From NCBI GenBank assembly GCA_027405735.1, contig JAPEHQ010000017.1:565501-629500 (forward strand): a DNA stretch of 64,000 bases, in the 5' to 3' direction. Under the pieces are notes generated by a model, which saw only the letters and a program-made list of their open reading frames with translations, had not been told where the DNA came from and did no database searches. The position numbers were made by a program, and so were the translations under genes. Shown here one piece after another: positions 11,584 through 22,358 of this stretch. Origin of the DNA: Mucor racemosus (Eukaryota; Mucoromycota; Mucoromycetes; Mucorales; Mucoraceae). Within the stretch, counting starts at the first letter, position 1; every line of letters starts with the position of its first letter.

Positions 11584-12544
11584 GATAATATCTGATAGTT
11601 TGTTAATTTAAAAATGACTTGAGATGAATTGGCTCTTATTTATATAAATTTTAAATTTTTTGACATACACAAAATGTAATTTACCATATATTACTGATCT
11701 ACAAATGCTAAGTTCTAGTGGTTTTCCTCATGTTGTGTTACATTGCATATATTATTGATCGACTTTATAATATTCATATACTGAGATGAAATCTTGACGT
11801 TTAACCACGAGTTCATTTAATAAATCGAAGCTCTGGAACAAAAATCAAGAGAATTGCTATCGTTTTTACAATTGACATTTCTGTAAAACAACTCAAAAGA
11901 AGCATTTCAACATGCAATTACAATGATATCTAGTATATGATATATACTCAGACAGAAATAGCTAATTTTGGCAGCTTTTTCAATGACCAATATACAAGGT
12001 ATAATGCTATTTGTAACCGCACTTGATTTACTGAAATAAATTGAATAATAAATTTCGGTAAATGCAATATATGCAGGGCCAGGACCAGGACCTTATTGAG
12101 CTGTTTACTACCGCCAGAATTGATGTTGTTCATTTACAAACAACCGTGGGTCTAGTGTAACATCGTAAATAGATTCAAAAATAAATTATGAAATAAACAG
12201 CTCATAAAGCAGAATTTGTCAAGATTAATTGCATGGTTTCCGATTTGCCTAGTGGTCTATTTCAAAACATCCATTTCTCAAGCAAAATAAATGGAAAAAT
12301 ACGTTGCCAAAACGACCGAAATGCAAACGCTTTACCCAAGAGATACTGTATGTAGATTATTAAGTAAACACTGTTTCCAATAGCATTATACAGAAAGGGA
12401 TGTTTAGTTTATCCATCACGTGATGGATATCGCTTGCTTGCCCATTTTGATGAACCGCATTAAATTACTTTTTTCTTACAAACCACATAGGAAGGAAACG
12501 AACATAACAAGATATTTCATTATAATATACAAAAAAAATACCCT
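11584..12544. other. Divergent intergenic region (CAP gene / RalGAP gene)
   Basis: A 961-bp noncoding stretch between two outward-reading genes, so it should contain both promoters. It is AT-rich with no credible exon. Its one striking element is the CACGTG-centred palindrome listed separately at 12410-12429. Confidence 0.5.
12410..12429. promoter_or_regulatory. 20-bp perfect palindrome with E-box core CACGTG
   Basis: TATCCATCACGTGATGGATA reads the same on both strands and has CACGTG at its centre, the core bound by bHLH factors such as Cbf1/Pho4/USF types. It lies about 115 bp upstream of the RalGAP start codon and about 830 bp upstream of the CAP gene. Function is inferred from the motif only. 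Confidence 0.5.
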
Positions 12545-15500
12545 ATGTTTCTGGATTGGATAGCTCAGCTTCGTTTGCTGCAGCATGACTCACGTAAGGG
12601 CTATCAAGTTAGGGTTTATTAAGTGAGTGTAACTCATTTAAATTACACCAATCTTTTTGTAGAAACAAATATTCTTGGTTCTCTTCCTTTATCTATAAGA
12701 AGAGTACTGATATCCGAAATTACAGGCTACCTTCATCCAGCGTCAGGCAAACAACCACCTGACCCAAGTATCTTTTCCTCACCCGCTCATGTTAAATGGT
12801 TTATGGAAGTTATTGGACAAGGCTTTAATCTACCATTAGAAGATATGGCAATCACCAATGATGATATTGATATTTATGCTAGATGGTTATTCGAGCAAAA
12901 CGTTAGACCTTTAGCAGTGATTGAAGAAGGATTGGAACAGGAATTTTATCAGATTATATTTCATCAGTTTTCACTGTTATTTCAACCTCGCATTACTCGC
13001 ACAAACAATGGTGCCTCTACCACCGCAACAACACCTCCTATTTCTATGCAATCGACACAAGGAGGAGCAACATCCACTAACACTAATACATCCGCAAAAA
13101 GTAATTCGTTTCATATAACCATGCTGCCAATAAATGCACATAATAATTTGGGAATGTCATTTTCACCAATGCCACCAACACAAGCAAATACAAATAGTTC
13201 ATCGAATGCTCAAAGCGCTTTAAAAGAAACTCTTTCGCAGTTGGTTCAAAGACACGTTGAATTATGTAAAAAGACACTAAAAGTATTTGCAATGGCTGGA
13301 AGAACACTAAAGCTTACTGCCGAGACTTGGTCAGTTTTATTAAAGGTGATGTTGGGAATTACAGATTATCTTTTAAAGGAACCATCAGGAGATACATCAA
13401 ATTTAGGTGTGATGAATATGGCCGATGAATTATGTGATAGTCTTTTACAGGTTTTGTTTGAATTATGGCTTCGATCAAATATTATGGATGTTGAAATGTG
13501 GGATATTCTCAAGAGTTGCTTTATTCGATGGACACATAGATCAAAGGCTATTCAACAATGGAGCTCAACCTCGCTTGCACTTACTAAAAGAATACAAAAT
13601 TTGATTTACGGAGAAAAGGAAGGTACAGATGGTGTATATGTAAATGGTCCCAATATCAAACTTGATCTTCCAGCAGATTTTGTATATTATGCATGGCATC
13701 GTGTGATATATCTCATACCGCCTCCACTTCAGTTACCACCCAACAATTTTACACTTGCCATGCTTGGTATTGGCAATCTAGTAGATGCACTCAATTCAAC
13801 TATCAGTGGAGTCGATATTATTAACCACGAATCTTCACCTGCAACTAATCCAGATGGAAATACCTTATTGCATATGCTTGGTACATATCTATTTGACGCT
13901 GCTTCTAAAGCTATTGAAGCCGATGCAGACTCTCAACGAGGATGTGCAGAATCATTTGCCACATTATGTAAAATATTTTGTAAACCACAAAAGAGAGAAC
14001 CATTTCTTCGAACATACATTGAAAGATACTATGCTGCATTGCAAGTAGGGCTCAAATCCGAGGCATGTTTACCGACAGTTTTATTATCATGCACAGAGTT
14101 ATTTGCTACAGATCTTGAAGGGGTGCGGATGTTGGTACCTGATTTTATCTCGGCCATCAAAATGGTTTTACCCAAATTGAGATTTGAATGCAAAACAAAT
14201 GTGTCTATTGATAATTTGAGGTTGGCTGCTATTAAAGTATTGAGTACCATCATGTGTATGCCGAATCATTTTGATAAAGTGGAGCTTCAGATGGGTTGGG
14301 ATTGTGAAATGAATAATTCTTCGTTGGAAAACGTTGCACTTGTAGGAGAACAAGAGCAATTGATTACGCAATTGGTAATTTGAATCATTGTAAATTTGCG
14401 TGCAAATGGGCTAATAAGTTGATAGATTCGTGTTTTATATGCCTCTCCTACAGAAGGAAATGCCGAGCGTCCGTTTTTATCGGTAAGGGATTAGACATTT
14501 GCTCTATTTTTTAACAAATCCATATTGATGCGCGATTCTAGCTCAAGTTTTATATCCTCGAAGTTCTTTTAATGTCTTTACGAACAGAAACTTCTTCTTA
14601 CAACATGCGATATATTCTTCATTTAATCAATGTTTATGTGATTGAAGATGTACCGTTTTGTCCAGGTCTTGTAGGAACAGTAGTCAAGTTGATTCAAGAC
14701 AAGATTCTGACGATGCAATTACCAGCAGATGTTACACTTGTTGCTTTTGATGTGCTTATGGATTTTGTCGATTTGTATGATTTTGTAAAACGGGATAGCA
14801 AGGTGAATAATTAGAAATATGTGCGTATCATTAAACATTGTGATGCTTACTATTTTAAATAGAATGTAGCAAGAGAACTTGTATTAGCCCTTAGTCGATA
14901 TGTGGATACATTAATCAATGCAGGAAAGCTAGCTCAGACATATCCACTGATTGTTCAAGCTTATGATTGTATGATCAAATGGATTCTTGTTAGTCAGTGG
15001 ATTATAGATGACAGAGATTGCTATAAAGCAGTGATTGCTACACTTAGCAAGGGAATTACTATCTTTGATCGAGAAAATACAGCACCTTCCGTGCCTGTTG
15101 AGCCTGTCAATGTCGAAAAAAAGAAAAGAAGAGACACTGCATTCCCACCAACAAAACAATTATTTCAACTTCCTCCTCGTGTCAATAAAGGCATTCACCA
15201 TCATAACAGCACCAATCATCACCATCAACAAGACCAAAACACCACGGCATCTAATACTAGTACAAGAGCGAACTCATCTGTTCGCAAGAAGGAAGAAGTA
15301 GCAGTTAGAATGGCGGCAGAATACTGCATGTCTCAATTTGTTAATCAATTGGGTAGATTTGCCATACCATACGAGCATGCATTAGGAGGCTGCAGGTCAG
15401 CAACAGTAGATGATGTTTCTCGATTAAAACAAATCAAAACAAAAGATGAACATACTTGGGCCGAAAGCACATCGATACGTTACTTTTTAATTGACAAGCG

Positions 15501-17117
15501 TACTTTATTGACCATCATTGATGTGACAGATCCAAATCCTACAAAGGATGAACCTGGTAATGTGCCCTCAATCGTAGTTGTCATTCGTGATACTACAGGG
15601 AAATATGTTTGGTCAATGGAGACTCGATATAAAGACAAAAAGCCTGCAATGAATTCACCAACAAAAAGCATCGTTTCTGATTATCTGAAACCACCATCTA
15701 TCAACGATAAAAGATCTTCAACTCATATTAAACAACAAAACTCGTCTCAACAACAGCAACCACAAGAGGTAACAGTACCTACAGCAGTTGCAGTGAATGA
15801 AAGAGAAATGCCTAGCATGGATAAGGTGTTTTTGCCTCAATCAGAAGAATGGAATCAATGGGAAATGGTGAAAATACTCATGCAAAGACAACAAGCATCT
15901 GAAGAAACCAATATCCAAAAAGATAAAGATGATTTAGAAAAATATCAAATTGCTCAATCTGCATCCAACATTGATCTCAATAGCCCAAGAGGGTTTAGAT
16001 TGTTACTTTCTCAAATTGGATTCTTATTACCCAAGAATAGAAATCATATAACACCATTGCATATAACAGATTCTGTGATTTCAGAAATGGAAACACTAGA
16101 CATGTTGAATGAGTAAGTAGCATCTCAGCAAACACAAACATTTGAATCTAACTATTTTATCGCTTTTAGACGAGATTGTATTTCTATATCAGCATATTAT
16201 GCAAAATCTGGTAGTGTAACGTGGTCAGAGCTTATCGAGACACCACCGGCTTTAAGCGAACAATTTATACAATTTATCAACTGCCTTGGATGGCCAGTAA
16301 GTTGCATTGCATACCTTTCATATTGACAACACGATATATTGACGATTTTTTTAACAGGTCGATACCACTCAACATCGAGGCTATAAGGGCAAATTGGATT
16401 CATCCATTTGTGAGACTATCCCTTATTATTCAGATCGAACAGTTGAATTCGTTGTCAACGTACCATACTTTTTAAAGAAACCTGCAGCTGATACTATGGA
16501 ATGGGGAAACATGAACACTATCTCAAAAATCCATCAGCAGATATCATCAGACGATCATGTCTGCGTTATTTGGATTGAAGATCTCGCTCACTACAAATTT
16601 TTAGCAAGCTTGATCAAATCATCAAGCTCAGTTAATTCAAAAGCAATGGTTTACATATTCATCAATCCCCTGAAACATAGTGCAAATGGCCTTTACTGGG
16701 TTCGTATCTTGGTGCCTTCCCATGGAAATTCACCTGCAAGTTTGTTGGCTAGTCAAAGATTAAATGAGAATGCATTGGTAAAAGTTTAATGTGCTTTGAG
16801 TGCGAGCAAATAATAACAAATGTTGTTATAGATTTTCGGTCCTCTAGTGGATGGTATTGTTGTAAGTCGTCATGCCTTGGGTTCTATGGTGAGAAGCACT
16901 GCCATATCAGCACACCAGGCTTGTAGAGTCGTTACAGATACATATACTCGTCCTTATGTCATACGAAAAGAATATATAGAAGAGATGGCTCATCGACATC
17001 GAATCAAGTTACCCTTGTCAGAGTAAGTTTGAATTGATAGAAACCTTTAAGTCTAATCCATTAATACGCTTTCAAAATAGATTTTATTCTGATGTGTTTG
17101 CCGAAAGAGAGAACTAG
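12545..17117 (+). CDS. RALGAPB: Ral GTPase-activating protein beta-subunit homologue
   Basis: Nine exons (12545-12593, 12663-14374, 14426-14482, 14542-14802, 14863-16112, 16170-16296, 16358-16777, 16832-17022, 17081-17117) close in one frame of 1367 codons. The ATG at 12545 (MFLDWIAQLRLLQHDS) is chosen because its 49-nt exon splices in phase to the long second exon, which has no ATG of its own at its open end. The N-terminal helical region, a His/Asn/Gln-rich linker (about 15170-15260) and the C-terminal Rap/Ran-GAP-like domain (about residues 1110-1367, ending GPLVDGIVVSRHALGSMVR...) follow animal RALGAPB in order. In animals this subunit pairs with a catalytic alpha subunit to inactivate Ral, and it interfaces with TOR control. 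The segment where catalytic partners have the GND asparagine reads SDDHVCVIW, so it is probably non-catalytic itself. Confidence 0.9.
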
Positions 17118-17718
17118 ACTTAACATACATTTTTTTTTCTTAATTTTCATATATATTATCACTATAACAATATTCTAATTCTATCCCCCACACCTATTCA
17201 TCCAATACGCAGCTCATTTTATACGTATCTTATACAGTCGCATCCAAAGAATATGCTTAATTAATAATTACAATAGATAAAGATTTCATTTCGAACTTCT
17301 TTTTCCGAAATGCTCATGGTTTTTGTAATGAATCTCGTTGTGAAATCATTTTTCGGATGATATTTGATGGTGGATACTAGTATATTCAAACGTAGCTCAG
17401 GGGTAAAATTGCTTCTTTTGGAGCGGAGTGTAAAGACGACCAGATCATCATTTTGTAAGCAATGATATGCTACATCCTTCTTAAATGCGCTTGTAATCAT
17501 AGATATTTACAATTTGAATGCAAAACAAAAAATTAATACTATGTCTGATTAAGACGAGAAATGTTTTAAAAGTTTCAAAAGTAAATAAACAGTATTGTAT
17601 TATCTATGAAAACTCTTTAAATTCCAACAAGCGTAAGAAAACCAGAATACAAATACAAATTTAGATACAAAAATAAGCGCATATTTTATTATTATAATAC
17701 TTTTATTACCATTGAATA
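17118..17718. other. Convergent intergenic region
   Basis: 601 bp between the 3' ends of the RalGAP and F-box genes, presumably both 3' UTRs. It is AT-rich with a T-run at 17131-17139. A 79-codon minus-strand frame (17261-17500) is present but has no recognisable domain or convincing upstream exon. Confidence 0.5.
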
Positions 17719-19638
17719 TTATACAATGTGAAGGCCAGTCAAATACAGCGATTCAATGCTTTTGCATACAATAGATACGTAAACACTTTGATCTAAATTG
17801 CTATAGGATATATCAGCATCTTGAATCTTTTTCATCTTTCTAGCTCTCATTTTATCCGGTGACATGATGGTATGCTCTGCTGCACTATTGATAAAAGATC
17901 GACGTGTGCAGCATTCATATCCAACAAGGTCATACCAAGTAACCTTCATATCTTCAATCACTTTGAACCGAGATGTTCCTAATCGTACACTACATTTTCG
18001 AGACACACGAATACGATCCAAAACCAACGTTTTCAGTCGATGTTGAGGTAAATAAATGTTAAAATTACGAGTATTATGATATACAGGACTAGAGATAGTA
18101 GAAATAAGTAGAAGATCAACCAGATCTGGACAGTGAGTGGCAACGACATGGAATACATCACTACCACTATCAATCAAAACATTTTCTAATCGAAGCGATT
18201 GAAGTGTGTAACGATGAGATGCTGGTAATAAATCTGATGAGGTTGTAGTAGCCAATTTGGCATCCTTCAAAGTTAAACAAGTTAATTTAGGACATTGAGC
18301 TAATAGAAAATCCAAATACAAGGTAGCATTATCGATGGTTGATGTAGAAGCCGCAGGAATAGTATTATTTTGATAAAAATACCTACCAAGCGAAAAATGT
18401 AGCGTTGTAATGTTTGTGCATTGTCCCAGGGAAGCCATTAGAATGTGTAACCCTCTGATATCAATAGCTAGTGGCCAACCTAATACTGTGAGAGTTTTTA
18501 TATAATGCCGTTGTTTTGACTTTAGTAAGCCACTTAGTTCATGAGCCAAGCTATTTGTAAGACCATCGCCTAACGTCAATTCGTCCAAAAAAGTTGCGTT
18601 TTGGTCAAGTAATTCAAAAAATGGAGCTTGCAAGCAAAAGGATTGCATCTTGAGTGTTTCCAATCTCGTACAATATTTAGCTATTTGAAGCAATTGTGAT
18701 TCATAGGTATTGGCTGGTTGTTGTTGCTGTATCTTGTCATCTTCTTGTTCATATGCTCCTGCAAAGAAAGAACAAGATCCTACTTCCAAACGTCTTGCAT
18801 GAATGTACTTCTTGGATATATAATCTAACCATCGAGGGACATCATCACAAAAACTTCCATTAACAAATTGAAAGGTTTTCAGGTTTATTGCAGGTTTAAT
18901 TACTTGTTTTTCACACTGCATCGCAGACATTGGCAACAATACAGTATCTGATAAATAAAGAGAACCCAGATTAGGGCAACTTGAGTGTATCATTTCCAGT
19001 TCCTCCCCTGTCAAATAGATACGCTCTATCGAAAGCGATTGTAAATTCGGCGCATGATACAATGAGTTGATAAAAGATGTCTTTGAATTAGTTCTGTCAT
19101 TTTGGTTATTAAATTGTACAGACAAGGATGCCAGATTCATAGATGTTTCTTGCAACAAAGCATGTGCTACTGTGATTCCATTTAATTCTACCAATTCACG
19201 CATATGTTTCCAAAGAGCAAAATAATGTCGCACCTTGTCCAATTCTTCCCGGTTTCTACGTTGCTGGTAGTACTGAAATGACTCGCGGCGTGCTACTTGA
19301 CTTAATACGACTCCATCAAACTTGAATACCTCCAAGTAAGGACACAATTGAGGCAACTGACCAAGTACCGAAGGTTCAATATGACCATTTTCAATTACCA
19401 ACTTACGAATTTGATATCCAGCAGAACAGGGAGCTGCCATCAACGAAGTTTGCAATGCATCGTAAAAGAACGACTGAAATTGTGCTTTTCCTTGAATATG
19501 GATATGATTGTAACTATATTGGATCCATCTTTTGTACCAACAACTGCAAACGCATTGACATTCAATAATGTCTTGTCTAGTAAGATAATTGGCTATATGT
19601 CGAAAGATTTCTATTGGTAATGATGTTAAAAGTTGCAT
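17719..19638 (-). CDS. F-box and leucine-rich-repeat protein
   Basis: A single uninterrupted frame of 639 residues. Residues 1-45 (LTSLPIEIFRHIANYLTRQDIIECQCVCSCWYKRW) form a classic F-box, the Skp1-binding module of SCF ubiquitin ligases. The rest is a series of LRR-like segments of the F-box/LRR (Amn1/Grr1-like) type, for example LQSLSIERIYLTGEELEMIHSSCPNL, LTCLTLKDAKL and LKTLVLDRIRV. A basic patch, KMRARKMKKIQ, lies near residue 590. Such expanded, fast-evolving F-box/LRR proteins are common in Mucoromycota. The substrate cannot be predicted. The gene diverges from the heat-shock factor gene across about 760 bp. Confidence 0.88.
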   Translation of the reverse strand: MQLLTSLPIEIFRHIANYLTRQDIIECQCVCSCWYKRWIQYSYNHIHIQGKAQFQSFFYDALQTSLMAAPCSAGYQIRKLVIENGHIEPSVLGQLPQLCPYLEVFKFDGVVLSQVARRESFQYYQQRRNREELDKVRHYFALWKHMRELVELNGITVAHALLQETSMNLASLSVQFNNQNDRTNSKTSFINSLYHAPNLQSLSIERIYLTGEELEMIHSSCPNLGSLYLSDTVLLPMSAMQCEKQVIKPAINLKTFQFVNGSFCDDVPRWLDYISKKYIHARRLEVGSCSFFAGAYEQEDDKIQQQQPANTYESQLLQIAKYCTRLETLKMQSFCLQAPFFELLDQNATFLDELTLGDGLTNSLAHELSGLLKSKQRHYIKTLTVLGWPLAIDIRGLHILMASLGQCTNITTLHFSLGRYFYQNNTIPAASTSTIDNATLYLDFLLAQCPKLTCLTLKDAKLATTTSSDLLPASHRYTLQSLRLENVLIDSGSDVFHVVATHCPDLVDLLLISTISSPVYHNTRNFNIYLPQHRLKTLVLDRIRVSRKCSVRLGTSRFKVIEDMKVTWYDLVGYECCTRRSFINSAAEHTIMSPDKMRARKMKKIQDADISYSNLDQSVYVSIVCKSIESLYLTGLHIV

Positions 19639-20396
19639 TTTTATAAAGAAAGAAAGAAAGAAAAAGAGATATATTATTCAGGTGGGAAATGTGAAAATAA
19701 ATTATAATAGAAGAAACCCACGATCATTGATCATTGAGAACTAGGTAAGGATGACCTAACAAGAGAGATCGTCTCAAAAACTTGCCTCTGGGAAGTTTAA
19801 TTGTATAATGTGTGATATTGCATGATTTATGCTCATGTGATTTAATGCAAGCTTACTAAATTGTACAGGAGCAAATGATAGGTTGGTTGTCATTACAAAT
19901 ACTTGATACGTGTCGAGAGAATTATTATCAGATCAATAAAATCTGAATTTAAGGATTAAACTAGTTGCTATGGTAACCAAATGACAGTTGCTCAGACTGA
20001 ACCTTCTGGTCTGGATTTCAAAATATATGCTTGATCAAGTTGGCATATTTGATGTGATATTTGAATTTATAGAAAAATCAATCAATTAAAATTATAAAAG
20101 AGTTGATATTTTATGGTTTCAATATATCAGTTTGATTTATCTTTTGAATTATGCGATTTGAGCATCAAAAAATCAGCATCGGACACCTAAAGATATCTAA
20201 ATCAAATACCAAATGTTGGAAGGCAATTCCAAACTATTGGAGCCAACTCAATCTGTGTGTGACGTCAAATAAAGGCTTCTCTCTCAAGGTCTCATATCTT
20301 TACATACAGAGAACGCAAGGCTTCTCAATCCAATTTCTTTTTCCCTTTTTACCTTCGAAAAAAAACACGTTTTTTTCTCCAAATCTTTAGCACAGT
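19639..20396. other. Divergent intergenic region (F-box gene / HSF gene)
   Basis: 758 bp of noncoding DNA with the promoters of both genes. It holds the CRE palindrome listed at 20260-20267 and a TTGGAA-N5-TTCCAA inverted pair near 20216-20232 that resembles half of a heat-shock element but has the wrong spacing. It also has two copies of AAGGCTTCTC (about 20271 and 20318) close to the HSF start. Confidence 0.5.
20260..20267. promoter_or_regulatory. CRE palindrome TGACGTCA
   Basis: A perfect CREB/ATF-type bZIP site lying 130 bp upstream of the HSF start codon. Placement fits a proximal promoter element; use in vivo is inferred from the motif only. Confidence 0.4.
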
Positions 20397-21876
20397 ATGA
20401 ATCAAGTCCCCATTGCTATCAAAGAGGAAGATAGAGAAGATACATCTAAGGTGTTCAAATCAATAGCTCCCTCGACTGCTGTTACAACTACAAAGCCTCA
20501 ACCCGCTTCTTCCCATGCTCCACCATTACAGAAGAATGTACCAGCATTTTTAAATAAACTTTACAGGTAAATTATTGATTTTGAATTATACATCGATTTG
20601 GGTTAGTAATTCAATGTGAATACATTAGTATGGTAAACGACCCAGAGTCTGACGATCTTATATGCTGGTCTGACGATGGCGCATCATTCTTTGTCAATCG
20701 CCAGGAAGATTTTGCTCGTAAAGTGTTACCACGATTTTTCAAACATAACAAGTTTTCATCATTTGTTCGTCAACTCAACATGTATGGCTTTCATAAGGTG
20801 CCTCATTTACAACAAGGAGTATTAGAAACCGACAGTGATTCCGAACGATGGGAGTTTAGTAATCCTCATTTTCAACGCAATCAACCAGATCTTTTACTGT
20901 TAGTTACTCGTAAAAAGGGTCCCAATACAGACGAGAAAGAGATCTCTAACATTGATTTACAACATATCCTAGAGGAAATTCAGTCAATTAAAAAACATCA
21001 AATGAATATATCAACTCAGTTACAAAGCATTCAACGAGATAATCAAGTATTGTGGCAAGAAACTGTATCCGCAAGGGAAAGACACTTAAGACACCAAGAA
21101 ACAATTGACAAAATCTTGAGATTTTTGGCTTCAGTGTTTTCAAATAGTGAAAAAAGACCTGCCATACCTAGAAAGAGACGATTTCTGTTGGGTCCTGCTG
21201 ACGGTGATGATCATGAAGCTGAATTTGATCATTATGAACAGTTACAGCAGCAAAAGCAACATGAACAACAACAAGATGGACCTAGACCCAAAAAGATACC
21301 TCGCCAAGAACAGAATTTTCAACAAACACAACCTTCTACATCTTCTTCATCTTTTAATTTAGACGATTATGTGAGTGGTAAGAATGATTTGGCTGATTTA
21401 AGTGCATCATTACCTGCACATGTGAAAAATTCAGCAGCAAGTACACCATCAACAGACTTAGCAGATGCAATTGCATTAAATGACCACTCAAAAAATGGTA
21501 ATATCAAGTAAGATAACGCTTTATAGATCAAACTGACATTGTATATATTGTAGTCGAGAATAATGCCTCTTTATCATCCATCAATGACTTTTCTAATATT
21601 ACCAATATACCACAACTTCAAAATCTTCAAGGTTTAATTAGTTTAGCACAATCCAATCCTCATTTATTGAGTCAATTAACAAGCGAAGCCTTTTACGGGA
21701 TGCCTAACAACTCACCTACAACCACAAATCCTCAACAATTGTCATCTTCACCAGCCATTGCTGATGCTATCCCTACTTCATCAACGGCATCCATTACTTT
21801 ACCTCCTATGAACTTGTCTTCCTCTACAACACCAGGTCAACTACAACAACAGCATCTGCAACAACTGCAACAACAG

Positions 21877-21911
<35 letters not shown>

Positions 21912-22358
21912 ACAACAACAACAAAGCGGACGCTCTTTGAATCAATTAACAAATAGTATTTCCAATATTGCTGGATCTGCTGATGCATTGAATCAAGATA
22001 TTGATGATTTGGGGATCAGTTTACAAGCTTTAGCTCAACATTTAGGCTTTGATCCTACCAAAGCGAACTCTTCAGTGAATGACATGGATGCAGACGATCA
22101 AAAATTAGATGGCACGGAAGGGGATTTGCTAGATATGGATGAATTTTTGAATACATATGGTATGTTCTATGCTGATTTTGATGTTTCATAAACTAATACG
22201 CAAAATTATATATAGGTCCTGATGTGCATGCAAATGATCTTACTACTCAAGACTTTTCTTCTGCTACTATTACTGATATACCTTCTTCTACAAATACACG
22301 ATCCCCAAGCCCTGCTGTAACAGCAACATCGCATACATCAACAACAACCCAAAAATAG
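20397..22358 (+). CDS. HSF1: Heat-shock transcription factor
   Basis: Four exons (20397-20566, 20629-21497, 21554-22159, 22216-22358) give 595 residues. The winged-helix HSF DNA-binding domain spans about residues 47-154 (VPAFLNKLYSMVNDPESDDLICWSDDG..., RFFKHNKFSSFVRQLNMYGFHKV), with the first intron inside it. A heptad-repeat coiled coil for trimerisation follows (about 165-228). After it come an acidic/Gln-rich linker, a polyglutamine run of about 20 residues (near 441-470) and a Ser/Thr-rich tail typical of activation domains. The last intron (22160-22215) is odd: if it is retained, the frame runs on and stops at 22191, giving a different short tail (GMFYADFDVS). The protein acts in the nucleus on nGAAn repeats of stress genes. 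Confidence 0.93.

Noticed and set aside
12623..12662. Start of the RalGAP gene at the GTG at the open end of the long frame
   Set aside because: These bases are intron sequence in the better model (ATG 12545, donor 12594, acceptor 12662), which keeps phase and matches the family N-terminus.
17261..17500. 79-codon minus-strand open frame between convergent genes
   Set aside because: No domain, no plausible upstream exon, and it sits in what should be the two 3' UTRs.
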